Source of the DNA: Paracraurococcus lichenis
GTDB lineage: Bacteria > Pseudomonadota > Alphaproteobacteria > Acetobacterales > Acetobacteraceae
Length of the DNA: 64,000 bases
NCBI RefSeq assembly: GCF_030657435.1
Contig: NZ_JAUTWS010000030.1
Coordinates: 1 to 64,000 of the forward strand
Reading direction: 5' to 3'
Part shown: piece by piece, positions 1-11,584 of the stretch
How the letters are laid out: every line of letters begins with the position of its first letter
Numbering within the stretch: the stretch's first letter is position 1
Translations under genes and position numbers: made by a program
Notes under the pieces: model-generated
The model's database searches: none
The model's input: the letters and a program-made list of their open reading frames with translations, nothing else
Told to the model about the DNA's origin: nothing

Positions 1-2
1 GC

Positions 3-2555
<2,553 letters not shown>

Positions 2556-2628
2556 CCGCGCACCGCCATACGGCCTTGACCTCCTCCGTCCCGGATGCGT
2601 CTCATTCGGCGGGACCGGGAGGGTGGAT

Positions 2629-3423
2629 ATGAGCAATACCGACTGGCTTGGCCTCGGGGGCAAGATCGCGATCGTCACCGGCGCCGCCGGTGGCATGGGC
2701 CGCGCCATCGCAACCTCCTTCGTCGATGCGGGCTGCGCCGTCGCGCTGCTGGACCGCGAGATGGATGCGCTGCGTTCGCTCGAGCGGCAATTGCTCGATG
2801 CCGGCGGGCGCGTCACCGCCATTCTCTGCGACACCGGCAGCGAAGGCAGCATCGCCGACGCGGCGCTCGCCAGCGCCGACCGCATCGGGCCGGCGGACAT
2901 CCTGGTGAACAATGCCGGCATCCTGCGGCCGGGCGCGCTGGCGAGCCTGCCGCTCGAGGAGTGGAACACGCTGCTCACCGTGAACCTCACGGGTTATCTG
3001 CTTTGCGCCCAGGCCTTCCGGCACCAGATGATCGGCCGCGGCGGCGCGATGGTGCATATCGCCTCCATCGCGGCGTCCAACCCGCAGCCGCGCAGCGGCG
3101 CCTATTCGCCGAGCAAGGCCGCGGTCGCCATGCTGTCGCGCCAGCTCGCGCTGGAATGGGGGCCGGACGGCATCCGCAGCAACATCGTCAGCCCCGGCTT
3201 CATCCGCACGCCGATGTCGGAAAGCTTCTACCAGCAGCCCGACGTGAAGGAGCGGCGGGAGAAGATGCTGCCCAGCCGCCGCATCGGCACGCCGCAGGAC
3301 ATCGCCGATGCGGTGACCTTCCTCGCCTCGCCGCGCAGCAGCTACGTCAACGGGGCGGAATTGCTGGTCGATGGCGGGCTCGACCAGGTGATGATGGAGC
3401 TCACGCCGCGGCCGGGATTCTGA
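2629..3423 (+). CDS. SDR family NAD(P)-dependent oxidoreductase
   Basis: This is a classical short-chain dehydrogenase/reductase of 264 residues. The cofactor motif TGAAGGMG is near residues 17-24, NNAG follows, and the catalytic Tyr159-x3-Lys163 lies in YSPSKAA with a serine-rich HIASIAAS strand upstream. The C-terminal VNGAELLVDGG is typical of the FabG-like branch. The ATG at 2629 has GGGAGGG about 8 bases upstream; the track-length extension upstream runs into hemB. The 3' end overlaps the convergent hydrolase gene by 23 bases. The substrate is not predictable. Confidence 0.92.
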   Translation: MSNTDWLGLGGKIAIVTGAAGGMGRAIATSFVDAGCAVALLDREMDALRSLERQLLDAGGRVTAILCDTGSEGSIADAALASADRIGPADILVNNAGILRPGALASLPLEEWNTLLTVNLTGYLLCAQAFRHQMIGRGGAMVHIASIAASNPQPRSGAYSPSKAAVAMLSRQLALEWGPDGIRSNIVSPGFIRTPMSESFYQQPDVKERREKMLPSRRIGTPQDIADAVTFLASPRSSYVNGAELLVDGGLDQVMMELTPRPGF

Positions 3424-4408
3424 GGTCCGGCAGCGCGGCGGGCCGCCCTTCCGCCGCGCCCTCGAAGAAGGCGGCGAGCGCGCGCACCGACATCGCCTCT
3501 GCCCGCCGGTCGTAGAAGCCGCAATGCCCGCCGCCCGCGACGGGCAGCGGCAGCACCGCCGGGCAGTCCGCCCAGGCGATGCCGTCCATGGAGGCGAGCG
3601 GCACCAGCGGGTCGTCGGCCGCCAGCATGACCAACGTGGGGACGCGGATGCGCGGCAGCACGGCGGCCGGGCGGTTCACCTCGCAGAACACGCCATAGGA
3701 GGGATAGCCGAAGCGCGGCGCGGTCACCCGCGCCTCGAATTCCCGGAGCGAGCGCGCCTCCCGTGCCGCCTTGCGTAGCGCGGGCGGCAGGTCCTTCGCC
3801 GGCACAGCCAGCACCTCGCGGCGGTAGAGCGCGAGCAGGGCGCGGCCGAGGATCGGGTTGGCATCGATGGTCGCATGCGCCAGTTCGGGCTGCAGCGGCG
3901 CGCCGATGGCGGCGCCGGCCAGGATGCGCGGCATACCCGGCGTCTCCGTCAGGCGCCCGAGCAGCAGCAGGGTCAGCGCCCCGCCCAGCGACCAGCCCGC
4001 GACCACCACGCCGTCGCGCGTCAGCGTCTCCGGCAGCGCGGCCAGGGCCTGCGCCAGGTCCTCCGACCGTCCGATATGGTAGTGGCTGGTGCTGCGCGGG
4101 TTGCTCGGCGCGCTGCCGCGCAGGTTCAGCCGCAGCACGCGGAAGCCGCGGCGCAGCAGGCCATGCGCGGCCTCCCGCAGATAGGGATCGTCCTCGCTGC
4201 CCGTGAGGCCATGGACCAGCACGGCCAGCGGCATGGGCCGCGCGGGCCGCGCGGGAAAGTGCAGCATCGCGGCCAGCGCATCGCCATCCGCGAGCGGCAG
4301 CCATAACCGATGCCCCTCGGTCAGCGGCGCGGCGATGGGCCAGCGCAGCGCGCGAATGGTCTGCAGCCGGCCGGTCAGCCAGGGCGGGCGGGGATGGAAG
4401 GGCACCAT
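3401..4408 (-). CDS. YheT-family alpha/beta hydrolase
   Basis: The 335-residue protein matches the YheT/EMB8-like hydrolases: the N-terminal FHPRPPWLTGRLQTI block, an HG oxyanion motif (VLVHGLTGSEDDPY), the nucleophile elbow GWSLGG with Ser140, an acidic residue in LAADDPLVP and the catalytic His in GGGHCGF. Family members are esterases of uncertain substrate. The ATG at 4408 is chosen because the family normally starts within a few residues of the PPWL block; an upstream GTG is possible. It converges on the SDR gene and overlaps its last 23 bases, so both stop codons lie inside the neighbour. Confidence 0.88.
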   Translation of the reverse strand: MVPFHPRPPWLTGRLQTIRALRWPIAAPLTEGHRLWLPLADGDALAAMLHFPARPARPMPLAVLVHGLTGSEDDPYLREAAHGLLRRGFRVLRLNLRGSAPSNPRSTSHYHIGRSEDLAQALAALPETLTRDGVVVAGWSLGGALTLLLLGRLTETPGMPRILAGAAIGAPLQPELAHATIDANPILGRALLALYRREVLAVPAKDLPPALRKAAREARSLREFEARVTAPRFGYPSYGVFCEVNRPAAVLPRIRVPTLVMLAADDPLVPLASMDGIAWADCPAVLPLPVAGGGHCGFYDRRAEAMSVRALAAFFEGAAEGRPAALPDLRIPAAA

Positions 4409-4530
4409 GCCAGCGGGAACGCAAAGCAGGGAAAAGGTATTCGCCACGCCCCGTTTTCCATGGTCGGCGGCGCGTCGGCACGCGGGCGCGAAGCGGCCGG
4501 CCGGCCTGACGTCCAGGCGGTCTTCCGCCT

Positions 4531-5385
4531 TCAGGACGATTCGGCGTGACCTGCCAGGAACGCCGCTTCCGTCGCCTTCAGTTCCTCGATCAGCCTCGGG
4601 TTCGGGACCCCGGGCCGCAGCCAGCTCACATTGGTCCGCCGGACCTTGGCCGGCGATCCCGACACCAGCGCGCGCCGCGGCACGTCGCGGGTCACGAGTG
4701 ACCGCGCCCCGACGATCGCGCCGAAGCCGATTGCCGTCTTCTTGAGGATGAGGGCCTCCATGCCCAGCCAGACATGCGGCTCGACGACCACGTCGCCGGG
4801 CGGGTTGAACCACTCCGAGGTGTCCATGTCGATGACCGGATGCACGTCGGAGGTGTAGATGCTGGCGCCCTTGGCGACCATGCAGTCCTCGCCGATGACC
4901 ACGCCGCATCCCGGCCCTTCGATGTTGGCATGCAGGCCGTTGGAGCTGCCGTAGCGGCCCCAGAAGAAGGTGTTGTCCCGGCCGTTGATGTTGACGTCGA
5001 AGTGGCTCGGGAAGCGCATGTCGCCGCCGAAGACCAGGAGAGCATCCTGTCCTGCCAGCTTGATCGTGCCGAAGGGCATGGCGCCTTCGGCGAAGACGAT
5101 GACGTTGCCGCTCGTCTTGGCGTTGAAGACGATGCGCAGGTTGAAGGGCGGGCGGAATCCGGGCGGTGCGAAGATCCAGTTCCCGGCGGCGGGATGGGCA
5201 CCCTCAATCTGGAGATTCGGCTGCCCCGCCAGGTCGGATGCCGCATGCCGGACCAGGGACGAAAGATCCGGCGTCGCGAATCCCGGCCGCCCGATCAATG
5301 CCGGAACACCCCGTCCACCATCACGCCACAGCCTGCCGAAAGCCTGCCCATCCGGCACGGATGCAACAGCATGTCCTGGGGTCAC
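4531..5385 (-). CDS. Left-handed beta-helix (hexapeptide) acyltransferase-like protein
   Basis: The C-terminal half of this roughly 284-residue protein has hexapeptide-repeat features: VVIGEDCMVAKGASIYTSD, PVIDMDTSEW, VVVEPHVWLGMEALILKKTAIGFGAIVGARSLVTRDVPRRALVSGSPAKV. This is the maltose/galactoside O-acetyltransferase-like ending, with a DVHPV segment that could supply the catalytic His. The N-terminal part is not recognised. I place the start at the GTG at 5385 because GGAG lies 7 bases upstream; an ATG at 5445 is the alternative and has no clear ribosome site. No polysaccharide genes adjoin it, so the acceptor is unknown. Confidence 0.72.
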   Translation of the reverse strand: MTPGHAVASVPDGQAFGRLWRDGGRGVPALIGRPGFATPDLSSLVRHAASDLAGQPNLQIEGAHPAAGNWIFAPPGFRPPFNLRIVFNAKTSGNVIVFAEGAMPFGTIKLAGQDALLVFGGDMRFPSHFDVNINGRDNTFFWGRYGSSNGLHANIEGPGCGVVIGEDCMVAKGASIYTSDVHPVIDMDTSEWFNPPGDVVVEPHVWLGMEALILKKTAIGFGAIVGARSLVTRDVPRRALVSGSPAKVRRTNVSWLRPGVPNPRLIEELKATEAAFLAGHAESS

Positions 5386-5622
5386 AGACGATCTCCGACC
5401 GGTGCAATGGCTCCGCCGCAAGGGGGAGCGGGCCTGCCGCGCCATCAGCGCGAGACAGGCAGCATTCCGGTCGCTTGCCAGCCGATGGTTGCCGCATTCT
5501 GGACATCGGGGCGCGGCGGAGGCTCGCCCCGTGATGACCCGAGCCGGCGCGCGCCGGCGCGCGGCCCGCACCGGTCTTGCGGAGCCTTGATCGATGTCCG
5601 CGGCAGACCGCTCGCGACGCGT

Positions 5623-6465
5623 CTAAAGGCCCGAACGCAGAAACTCCGCCACCACCCCGATCTGGTCGGCATGCATCAGCGCCGGCGCATGGCCGCAGCC
5701 CGGGATCTCCACCGTCCGAACGCCCGGCCGCCTCGCCATGGCGCGCGCCGTCTCGGCGAGCAGCAGGTCGCTCTCGGCGCCGTGCAGCACCAGCACCTCC
5801 GCCGTCACCTGCGACCACACCGCCGTCAGGTCCATATCCGCGGGCTCCACCGCGCGGAAGGCGGTGACGATCGCCGGGTCGTAGTGCAGCGCGACGCGCC
5901 CGCCCGCCGCCGGGCGTGCGGAGGTCTCGGCCATGTGCCGCCACTCGGCATCGGTCAGCGCGCCGAAGGGTGCATGTGCCTCCCGCAGATGCCCCTCCAG
6001 CCCCTCGAGATCCGGGAATTCCATGGCATGGCCGAGATATTCGCCGATCCGCGCGATGGAGGCCTTGGGCACATGCGCGCCGATGTCGTTCAGCACCAGC
6101 CGCCGGATCGGATGGCCCGGCGTCGCGGCCAGCAGCATGCCGCAGATGCCGCCCAGCGAGGTGCCGACCCAGTCGACCGGCCCCTCCAGCCACGCCAGCA
6201 GGTGCGAGAGGCAGAGATTGTAGGTCGGGGCGACATAGAGGGCGGGGTCCGGCAGCCAGTCCGAGGCACCGCGGCCCGGCATGTCCGGGCAGAGGACCCG
6301 GCGCCCCTCCGCTGCCAGCGCCGCGGCCAGCGCGTCGAAGTCACGCCCGGTGCGGGTCAGGCCATGCACGCAGATGACCGGCCGGCCGTCATCCGGCCCC
6401 CATTCGGTCCAGGCCAGGGTGAAGAAGCCCTGCGGCAGGAGGTAGCGCAGGCGGTTGCGGCGCAT
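5623..6465 (-). CDS. Alpha/beta hydrolase
   Basis: A 280-residue alpha/beta-hydrolase-fold protein. It has the oxyanion motif ICVHGLTRTGRDF near residue 33, the DMPGRG strand, the nucleophile elbow GTSLGG with Ser103, an acid in LHGAESDLL and the catalytic His in GCGHAPAL. It starts with ATG at 6465 after a GAGGG about 6 bases upstream. It lies 145 bases downstream of the malonate-locus CoA-transferase on the same strand and could be transcribed with it, but no sequence feature links its substrate to malonate. Confidence 0.88.
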   Translation of the reverse strand: MRRNRLRYLLPQGFFTLAWTEWGPDDGRPVICVHGLTRTGRDFDALAAALAAEGRRVLCPDMPGRGASDWLPDPALYVAPTYNLCLSHLLAWLEGPVDWVGTSLGGICGMLLAATPGHPIRRLVLNDIGAHVPKASIARIGEYLGHAMEFPDLEGLEGHLREAHAPFGALTDAEWRHMAETSARPAAGGRVALHYDPAIVTAFRAVEPADMDLTAVWSQVTAEVLVLHGAESDLLLAETARAMARRPGVRTVEIPGCGHAPALMHADQIGVVAEFLRSGL

Positions 6466-6610
6466 CAGGGACCCTCTCGATTGGTGCTGGACGCTCCCCT
6501 CCTACCGCGGGGTGCGCGGGCAGTCCGGACCTGCCTTCCGCGCACCCTGCCCCGGGCTTCCGCCGGGGTCCTTGCCTTGCCTCAAGCCGGGACGGTCCGC
6601 CCCGTGACGG

Positions 6611-7816
6611 TCAGGTGATGCCCTTCTCCTTCAGCCCGGCGATCTCCGCCTCGCCCAGGCCCAGCAGCCCGCCCAGCACCTCGGCGGTGTGCTGGCCGAG
6701 CACCGGCGGCGCGCTGCGATAGGTCGGCGGCGTGGCGGAGAGCTTCACCGGGTTGGCGATGACCTTCACCGTCTCGCCGGTCGGGTGCGGCATCTCCAGC
6801 ACCATGTTGCGGGCCTTCACATGCGGGTCGGCGAAGACCTGCTCCAGCGTGTTGATCGGGCCGCAGCCGATCTTGAGCGCCTCCAGCGCCTCGATCCACT
6901 CGGCCGTGGTCTTCGACTTCATGACCGGCGTCAGCGTGTCCGTCACCAATTGGCGGTTCTGCACGCGGATGGCGTTGGTGGCGAAGCGCGGGTCGCTCAG
7001 CAGGTGCTCCTGCCCGAAGGCCTTGCAGAAGCGCTCGAAGGTCGGGTCGTTGCCGACGGCGAGGATGATGTAGCCGTCCTTCGAGGGGAATTCCTGGTAG
7101 GGCGCGATGTTCGGGTGCTGGTTGCCGAGGCGCGGCGGATTCTCCCCCGTCGCCAGGTAGTTCATGCCCTGGTTCGCCAGCCAGGCGACATGGGTGTCCA
7201 GCATGCCGATATCGATCTGCTGCCCCTCCCCCGTCGCATTGCGGTGGTTCAGCGCGGCGAGGATGCCGATGCAGCCATAGAGGCCGGCGAAGAGGTCGGC
7301 GACCGGCACGCCCACCTTCTGCGGGGAGCCATTGGGTTCGCCGGTCAGGGACATGACGCCGCCCATGGCCTGGATCAGCGCGTCATAGCCCGGGCGCGGG
7401 GCATAGGGGCCGGTCTGGCCGAAGCCGGTGATGGAGCAGTAGATGAGCTTCGGGAATTTCGCCTTCAACTGCTCGTAGCCGAGGCCGTACTTGGCCAGCG
7501 CGCCGACCTTGAAGTTCTCGGCCAGGATGTCGCAGTGCTCGAGCAGCTTCAGGACCAGCGCCTGGCCCTCGGGCTTGGCGATGTCCACGGTGACCGACTT
7601 CTTGTTGCGGTTCACCCCGACGAAATAGGCGGATTCCTTGGTGTTCGGGATGAAGGGCGGGGCGAAGCCGCGGGTGTCGTCGCCGGCTTCGGGCCGCTCG
7701 ATCTTGATGATCTCGGCGCCGAGGTCGCCCAGCATCTGGGTGCAGGTCGGACCGGCCAGCACGCGCGTGAGGTCGAGGACGCGGATGCCCGTCAGCGGGC
7801 CCCTGGTTTCCTGCAT
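6611..7816 (-). CDS. Class III (CaiB/BaiF) CoA-transferase of the malonate locus
   Basis: Family III CoA-transferases move CoA between acids through an aspartyl-CoA thioester. The 401-residue protein has the usual N-terminal GIRVLDLTRVLAGP, the GFGQTGPY block and Asp174 in VPVADLFAGLYG, which aligns with the catalytic Asp169 of formyl-CoA transferase. ATG 7816 is preceded by GGGAG; an upstream in-frame ATG is less well placed. It is the third gene of an apparent operon with malonyl-CoA decarboxylase and a MatC-like carrier. I infer that it activates malonate by CoA transfer in place of the ATP-dependent MatB; that role is not shown by sequence. Confidence 0.9.
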   Translation of the reverse strand: MQETRGPLTGIRVLDLTRVLAGPTCTQMLGDLGAEIIKIERPEAGDDTRGFAPPFIPNTKESAYFVGVNRNKKSVTVDIAKPEGQALVLKLLEHCDILAENFKVGALAKYGLGYEQLKAKFPKLIYCSITGFGQTGPYAPRPGYDALIQAMGGVMSLTGEPNGSPQKVGVPVADLFAGLYGCIGILAALNHRNATGEGQQIDIGMLDTHVAWLANQGMNYLATGENPPRLGNQHPNIAPYQEFPSKDGYIILAVGNDPTFERFCKAFGQEHLLSDPRFATNAIRVQNRQLVTDTLTPVMKSKTTAEWIEALEALKIGCGPINTLEQVFADPHVKARNMVLEMPHPTGETVKVIANPVKLSATPPTYRSAPPVLGQHTAEVLGGLLGLGEAEIAGLKEKGIT

Positions 7817-7905
7817 CGTCTGCTCCCCTTGGGGTGTCGTCGTCTCTGCCATGTCATGCACCAGACGGGCGAGGCTTCATAGGTGGGCGAAGCGAGGCCC
7901 CTCCC

Positions 7906-9231
7906 CTACATCCAGCCCGGCAGGATGAAGATCAGCCAGGCCAGCGGCGGGCCGGCCAGCACCACCAGGATGCTGTATATGAGGAATCTCTTGTAGACAC
8001 TGTCCCGCTCCTCCGGCGCCGCATTGGCCACCACCAGGGCGCCGTTGGTCGAGAAGGGGGAGACGTCCACCACCGTGGAGGAGATGGCGAGCGCCGCGAT
8101 CATGCCGGCGACCCCGATCTGCCCCTGCTGCAGGAAGGGCACGGCGAGCGGGATGATGGCGCCCAGCACCCCGACCGAGGAGGCGAAGGCCGAGACCACG
8201 CCGCCGATGTAGCAGAGCAGCAGCGCCGCCAGCAGCGGCGCGCCCATGCCGGAGACGCCCTGGCCGACGCTGTCGATGGCGCCCGACTTCTGCAGCACGC
8301 CGACATAGGTGATGACGCCGCCGACCAGCAGGATGGTGGACCAGCCGATCTTGTCCACCGCCCCCTTCTGCTCGGAAGGCGCGAGCAGCGTCAGCACGAC
8401 GGCGACCGTCACCGCGACCAGCCCGACATTCATGTTGAAGGCGAGCGCGCCCACGGCCAGCGCCGCCAGGCCAACCAGCGTCGCCATCTGCTGCAGGTCG
8501 AGCCGCGCCAGGGCCGGATGCGCCGGCGCCGCGATCGCCGCATCGGCGCTGGTGCCGTGGCCGTACATGGGCAGCCCCACGGGGCCGTGCTCGTCGCCCG
8601 TCACGCCGTCTGGCATCGCCCGCCGGCCCAGCAGGTCGCGCCCGCCGAAGGCCAGGAAGACGCCGACGGCGCAGAGCAGGTTGTAGAAGAGGCTCGCCAG
8701 GAAGAGCGAGGTCTCGCCGACCGGCAGGCCGGAGCGCGCCACCACCTGGTTGGTGATACCGCCATAGATCGAGATGGGGGAGAAGCCGCCGCCCTGCGCG
8801 CCATGGATCACCAGCAGGCCCATCATCAGCGGGCTGATCTTGTATTGCCGAGCGAATTGCAGCGCGACGGGGGCGAGGATGGCGCAGGCGGCCGGCGAGA
8901 CCGCGCCCACAGCCGTCAGCGCCGCCGCCACGCCGAACATGATCCAGGGAATGGCGGCGATCCGCCCCCGCACCGCCCGCACCGCCTGGTGCACCAGCCA
9001 GTCGATCGTCCCGTTCTTCTGCGCGATGGCGAAGAGGTAGGTGATGCCGACCAGCGTGACGAAGAGGTCGCCGGGGAAGCCGGCGATGATCTGGTTGGCC
9101 GTCATGCCGACCAGGGTGGTGCCGATGAGGAAGGCCATGGCGAGGCCGAGCGCGCCCATGTTGATGGGCAGGGCGGTGGCGATGACGAACATCGCCACCA
9201 ACCCGAGGATGGTGGCCGTTTGCGGCGACAT
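7906..9231 (-). CDS. matC: MatC-like malonate/dicarboxylate carrier
   Basis: A 441-residue inner-membrane protein with about a dozen hydrophobic segments in two halves, separated by a hydrophilic loop near residues 200-245. The N-terminal region (MSPQTATILGLVAMFVIA and following helices) resembles the MatC N-terminal family, and SPISIYGGITNQ and DVSPFSTNGALVVAN resemble the repeated substrate-site motifs of dicarboxylate permeases in the ion transporter superfamily. GGGAGG lies 8 bases upstream of ATG 9231. It sits 21 bases downstream of malonyl-CoA decarboxylase, which is the main reason for choosing malonate as the substrate; other C3-C4 dicarboxylates remain possible. Confidence 0.82.
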   Translation of the reverse strand: MSPQTATILGLVAMFVIATALPINMGALGLAMAFLIGTTLVGMTANQIIAGFPGDLFVTLVGITYLFAIAQKNGTIDWLVHQAVRAVRGRIAAIPWIMFGVAAALTAVGAVSPAACAILAPVALQFARQYKISPLMMGLLVIHGAQGGGFSPISIYGGITNQVVARSGLPVGETSLFLASLFYNLLCAVGVFLAFGGRDLLGRRAMPDGVTGDEHGPVGLPMYGHGTSADAAIAAPAHPALARLDLQQMATLVGLAALAVGALAFNMNVGLVAVTVAVVLTLLAPSEQKGAVDKIGWSTILLVGGVITYVGVLQKSGAIDSVGQGVSGMGAPLLAALLLCYIGGVVSAFASSVGVLGAIIPLAVPFLQQGQIGVAGMIAALAISSTVVDVSPFSTNGALVVANAAPEERDSVYKRFLIYSILVVLAGPPLAWLIFILPGWM

Positions 9232-9252
9232 GGCGTTTCCTCCCGGTGTTTT

Positions 9253-10734
9253 TCAGTTGGGCCTGGGTGGCGACTTCTCCTCGCCGCCGAGCAGGCGCGC
9301 GAAGGCGGAACGCGACGGGGCGGCGGGGGCGAGGCGCGGCAGGTTCAGCAGCCCGTCCACGCCGGCGGACCGCACGACCTGGCCGGAATGCACGAAGCGC
9401 TCGTGGTTCGCCTCGATATGCTCGCGGTCGTAGAGGTAGTTCACCATGACCCCGTAGCTCTCGCGCATGCCGCGGCCGCCGGTATTGCCGAGGAAGTTGA
9501 TGCGCTCCAGCCGCGCCCCGTTGCCGAGGTGGAAGCGCGCCACCGGGTCGATGCCGCCCGTGCCGGAATTGGGCCGCGTCAGGTAGGTGGCGGCGAGCCG
9601 CAGCAGCGGCGCCCGCAGCGCCTCCCGCTTCGCCTCGTCGGTCCACCAGGCGCCCTCGGTCATGGCCTTGAAGGCCTCGGCCGGACCGGTGCCGCCGAGG
9701 GCGGTGGCCTCCTCGGCGCGGAAGAGCCCGCCCTCCGGCGCGCCGGCGATCTCGTGCTCCAGCCAGCGGCGGAAGCCCGGCACCGGCGAGAGGGTGGCGA
9801 AGCGCGTGAGCTGCGGCAGCTCGGCCTTCAGTTCCTCGACCACCTGCTTGATCAGGAAATTGCCGAAGGAGATGCCGCGCAGCCCCTCCTGGCAGTTGGA
9901 GATGGAATAGAAGATCGCCGTGTCGGCATCCTTCGCGCTGCCCGGTGGCTCGTCGCGCGCGAGCAGCGGCTGCACCGCCTCGGCCATGCCCTTGACCAGC
10001 GCGACCTCGACGAAGATGAGCGGCTCGCCCGGCAGGGAGGGGTGGAAGAAGGCGAAGCAGCGCCGGTCCGCCTCCAGCCGCCGGCGCAGGTCCTCCCAGC
10101 CCTGGATCTCGTGCACCGCCTCGTAGCGGATCAGCTTCTCCAGCACCGCGGCCGGCGTCTGCCAGTCGATCCGGCGCAACTCCAGGAAGCCGCGGTTGAA
10201 CCAGGAGGCGAAGAGGTGCCGGAGGTCGCTGTCCAGCACCTTCAGCACCGGCTCGGACTTGGTCAGGCCGGTCAGCTCCTCGCGCAGCGTGACCAGGGCA
10301 TGGGTGCCGCCGGGGGCCAGGTTCATCCGGCGCAGCAGCTCCTGCCGCGGCGCCTCGGCGACCTCGGCAAGGCGCGCCGCGGCCTCGATGGTCGGGGTGG
10401 CCAGCCAGGTCTCGGCCGCCTTGCGCAGGCGCTCGGGCTCCGGCCCGAAATCCTCGACCAGGAAGCGGAAGAAGCCGAGGCGGTCCTCGCCCGCGAGGCC
10501 GCAGACCGCGTCGTGCAGCTCGCGCGCCACCGCGGCGCCGGAGGCCTCGCCGCGCTCCGAGAGGAGCGAGCGGGCCAGGCGGCGCGCGCGCTCGAGCGGC
10601 GGCAGGCCTTCGGAGGGGACATCGGCATAGGGGCGGCCACGCTCGGCGATGCTGGACCAGAGGCGCTCGAGCCAGGTGCGGGTCTCGGGCAGGGCGGAGG
10701 GGCTGGGCGGGGCACTCGCGACGACGTCCTGCAT
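9253..10734 (-). CDS. matA: Malonyl-CoA decarboxylase
   Basis: The enzyme converts malonyl-CoA to acetyl-CoA and CO2. The 493-residue product is of the usual length, with the helical N-terminal domain followed by the acetyltransferase-like catalytic domain: EAVHEIQGWEDLRRRL, CFAFFHPSLPGEPLIFVEVAL, FYSISNCQEGLRGISFGNFLIK and a C-terminal DPVARFHLGNGARLERINFLG with YDREHIEANHE. These are hallmark blocks of the MCD family. ATG 10734 has GGAG 5 bases upstream; the longer frame begins at a GTG inside the operator and is unlikely. It heads a probable operon with matC and a CoA-transferase and is divergent from matR. Confidence 0.95.
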   Translation of the reverse strand: MQDVVASAPPSPSALPETRTWLERLWSSIAERGRPYADVPSEGLPPLERARRLARSLLSERGEASGAAVARELHDAVCGLAGEDRLGFFRFLVEDFGPEPERLRKAAETWLATPTIEAAARLAEVAEAPRQELLRRMNLAPGGTHALVTLREELTGLTKSEPVLKVLDSDLRHLFASWFNRGFLELRRIDWQTPAAVLEKLIRYEAVHEIQGWEDLRRRLEADRRCFAFFHPSLPGEPLIFVEVALVKGMAEAVQPLLARDEPPGSAKDADTAIFYSISNCQEGLRGISFGNFLIKQVVEELKAELPQLTRFATLSPVPGFRRWLEHEIAGAPEGGLFRAEEATALGGTGPAEAFKAMTEGAWWTDEAKREALRAPLLRLAATYLTRPNSGTGGIDPVARFHLGNGARLERINFLGNTGGRGMRESYGVMVNYLYDREHIEANHERFVHSGQVVRSAGVDGLLNLPRLAPAAPSRSAFARLLGGEEKSPPRPN

Positions 10735-10761
10735 GCTCGCTCCAAGGGCCTGCTGGCCCGT

Positions 10762-10838
10762 TCTGGTATACACACGATGTGTTTCCGATTGTGTCAGTAT
10801 GCTTGACGACCTGACAAGACGGTTTCTGTATATTCATG
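10762..10838. promoter_or_regulatory. Divergent matA/matR promoter-operator region
   Basis: Two similar sites are visible: TTCTGGTATACACA at 10762-10775, centred on GTATAC, and TTCTGTATATTCA at 10824-10836. The first resembles, from memory, the MatR operator described in Rhizobium malonate operons. On the plus strand TTGACG (10803-10808) and TGTATA (10827-10832) are separated by 18 bases and would form a sigma70-type promoter for matR. On the minus strand a TGTATA overlapping the first site could be the matA -10 element. Sites overlapping both -10 elements fit repression of both directions by MatR. This is inference from motifs only. Confidence 0.55.
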
Positions 10839-10883
10839 GCGAAGCCCACGGGCCTCGCCGCGGGACAGGACGGAACGGGCGGC

Positions 10884-11579
10884 ATGGCGCGCGAGGGGAA
10901 CGCGGAGGAGGCCCGGGTGGTGCCGCTCGTGGCGGCGGCCACGACGCTGGCCGAGAGCATCCGCCTGGCCCTGGCCGAGGAGATCATCGCCGGCCGCCTG
11001 CCACCCGGGACCGAGATCGAGGAACAGCAGGCGGCCGAGCGCTTCGGCGCCTCCCGTACCCCGGTGCGGGAGGCGCTGCGGGACCTGGCCGCGGCCGGGC
11101 TGGTGACCATCGAGCCGCGCCGCGGCGTGCGCGTCGCGGCGCTCACCATGGAACGCCTCGGCGAGATGTTCGAGGTGATGGCGGAGACCGAGGCGATGTG
11201 CGCCCGCCTCGCCACCCACCGCATGACGGCGACCGAGCGAATCGCGCTGCAGGCATTGCACGAGCGTTCGGCGGCGGTGGTCGCGGCCGGCGATGTCGGC
11301 GGCTACGACGCGCTGAACCGGGACTTCCACTCGGCCCTCTATCGCTGCACCCACAATGCCTTCCTCGCCGAGCATGCGCAGGCGCTGCGGCTCCGCCTCG
11401 CCCCCTTCCGGCGGGCGCAGTTCCACGGCGCGGACCGGCTGCGCCGCAGCTTCGCCGAGCACGAGGCGGTGCTGCGGGAGGTGCTGCGCGGCGATGGCGA
11501 GGCGGCCGGGCGGGAGATGCGGGCGCATATGCTGGCGGCCGGCGCCAGCCTCGCCGCCACCATGCGCGGGCCGGGCTGA
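10884..11579 (+). CDS. matR: GntR-family (FadR/FCD-type) regulator, MatR-like
   Basis: A 231-residue transcription factor with an N-terminal winged helix (PPGTEIEEQQAAERFGASRTPVREALRDLAAAGL) and a helical FCD ligand domain that keeps the NRDFHSALY metal/ligand motif. It is divergent from malonyl-CoA decarboxylase and is therefore probably the malonate-responsive repressor of that operon. The in-frame ATG at 10836 would lie upstream of the transcript start predicted from TTGACG-N18-TGTATA, so I start at ATG 10884; its ribosome site is weak. If transcription starts further upstream, the 16 extra residues would be real. Confidence 0.85.
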   Translation: MAREGNAEEARVVPLVAAATTLAESIRLALAEEIIAGRLPPGTEIEEQQAAERFGASRTPVREALRDLAAAGLVTIEPRRGVRVAALTMERLGEMFEVMAETEAMCARLATHRMTATERIALQALHERSAAVVAAGDVGGYDALNRDFHSALYRCTHNAFLAEHAQALRLRLAPFRRAQFHGADRLRRSFAEHEAVLREVLRGDGEAAGREMRAHMLAAGASLAATMRGPG

Positions 11580-11584
11580 GGCAT

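Noticed and set aside
4774-6618. A 614-codon plus-strand frame
   Set aside because: It runs antisense through the acyltransferase and hydrolase genes and has no recognisable domain.
7834-10806. A 990-codon plus-strand frame across the malonate genes
   Set aside because: It is a shadow of matC and matA in a high-G+C genome; the product is His/Gln/Arg-rich with no motif.
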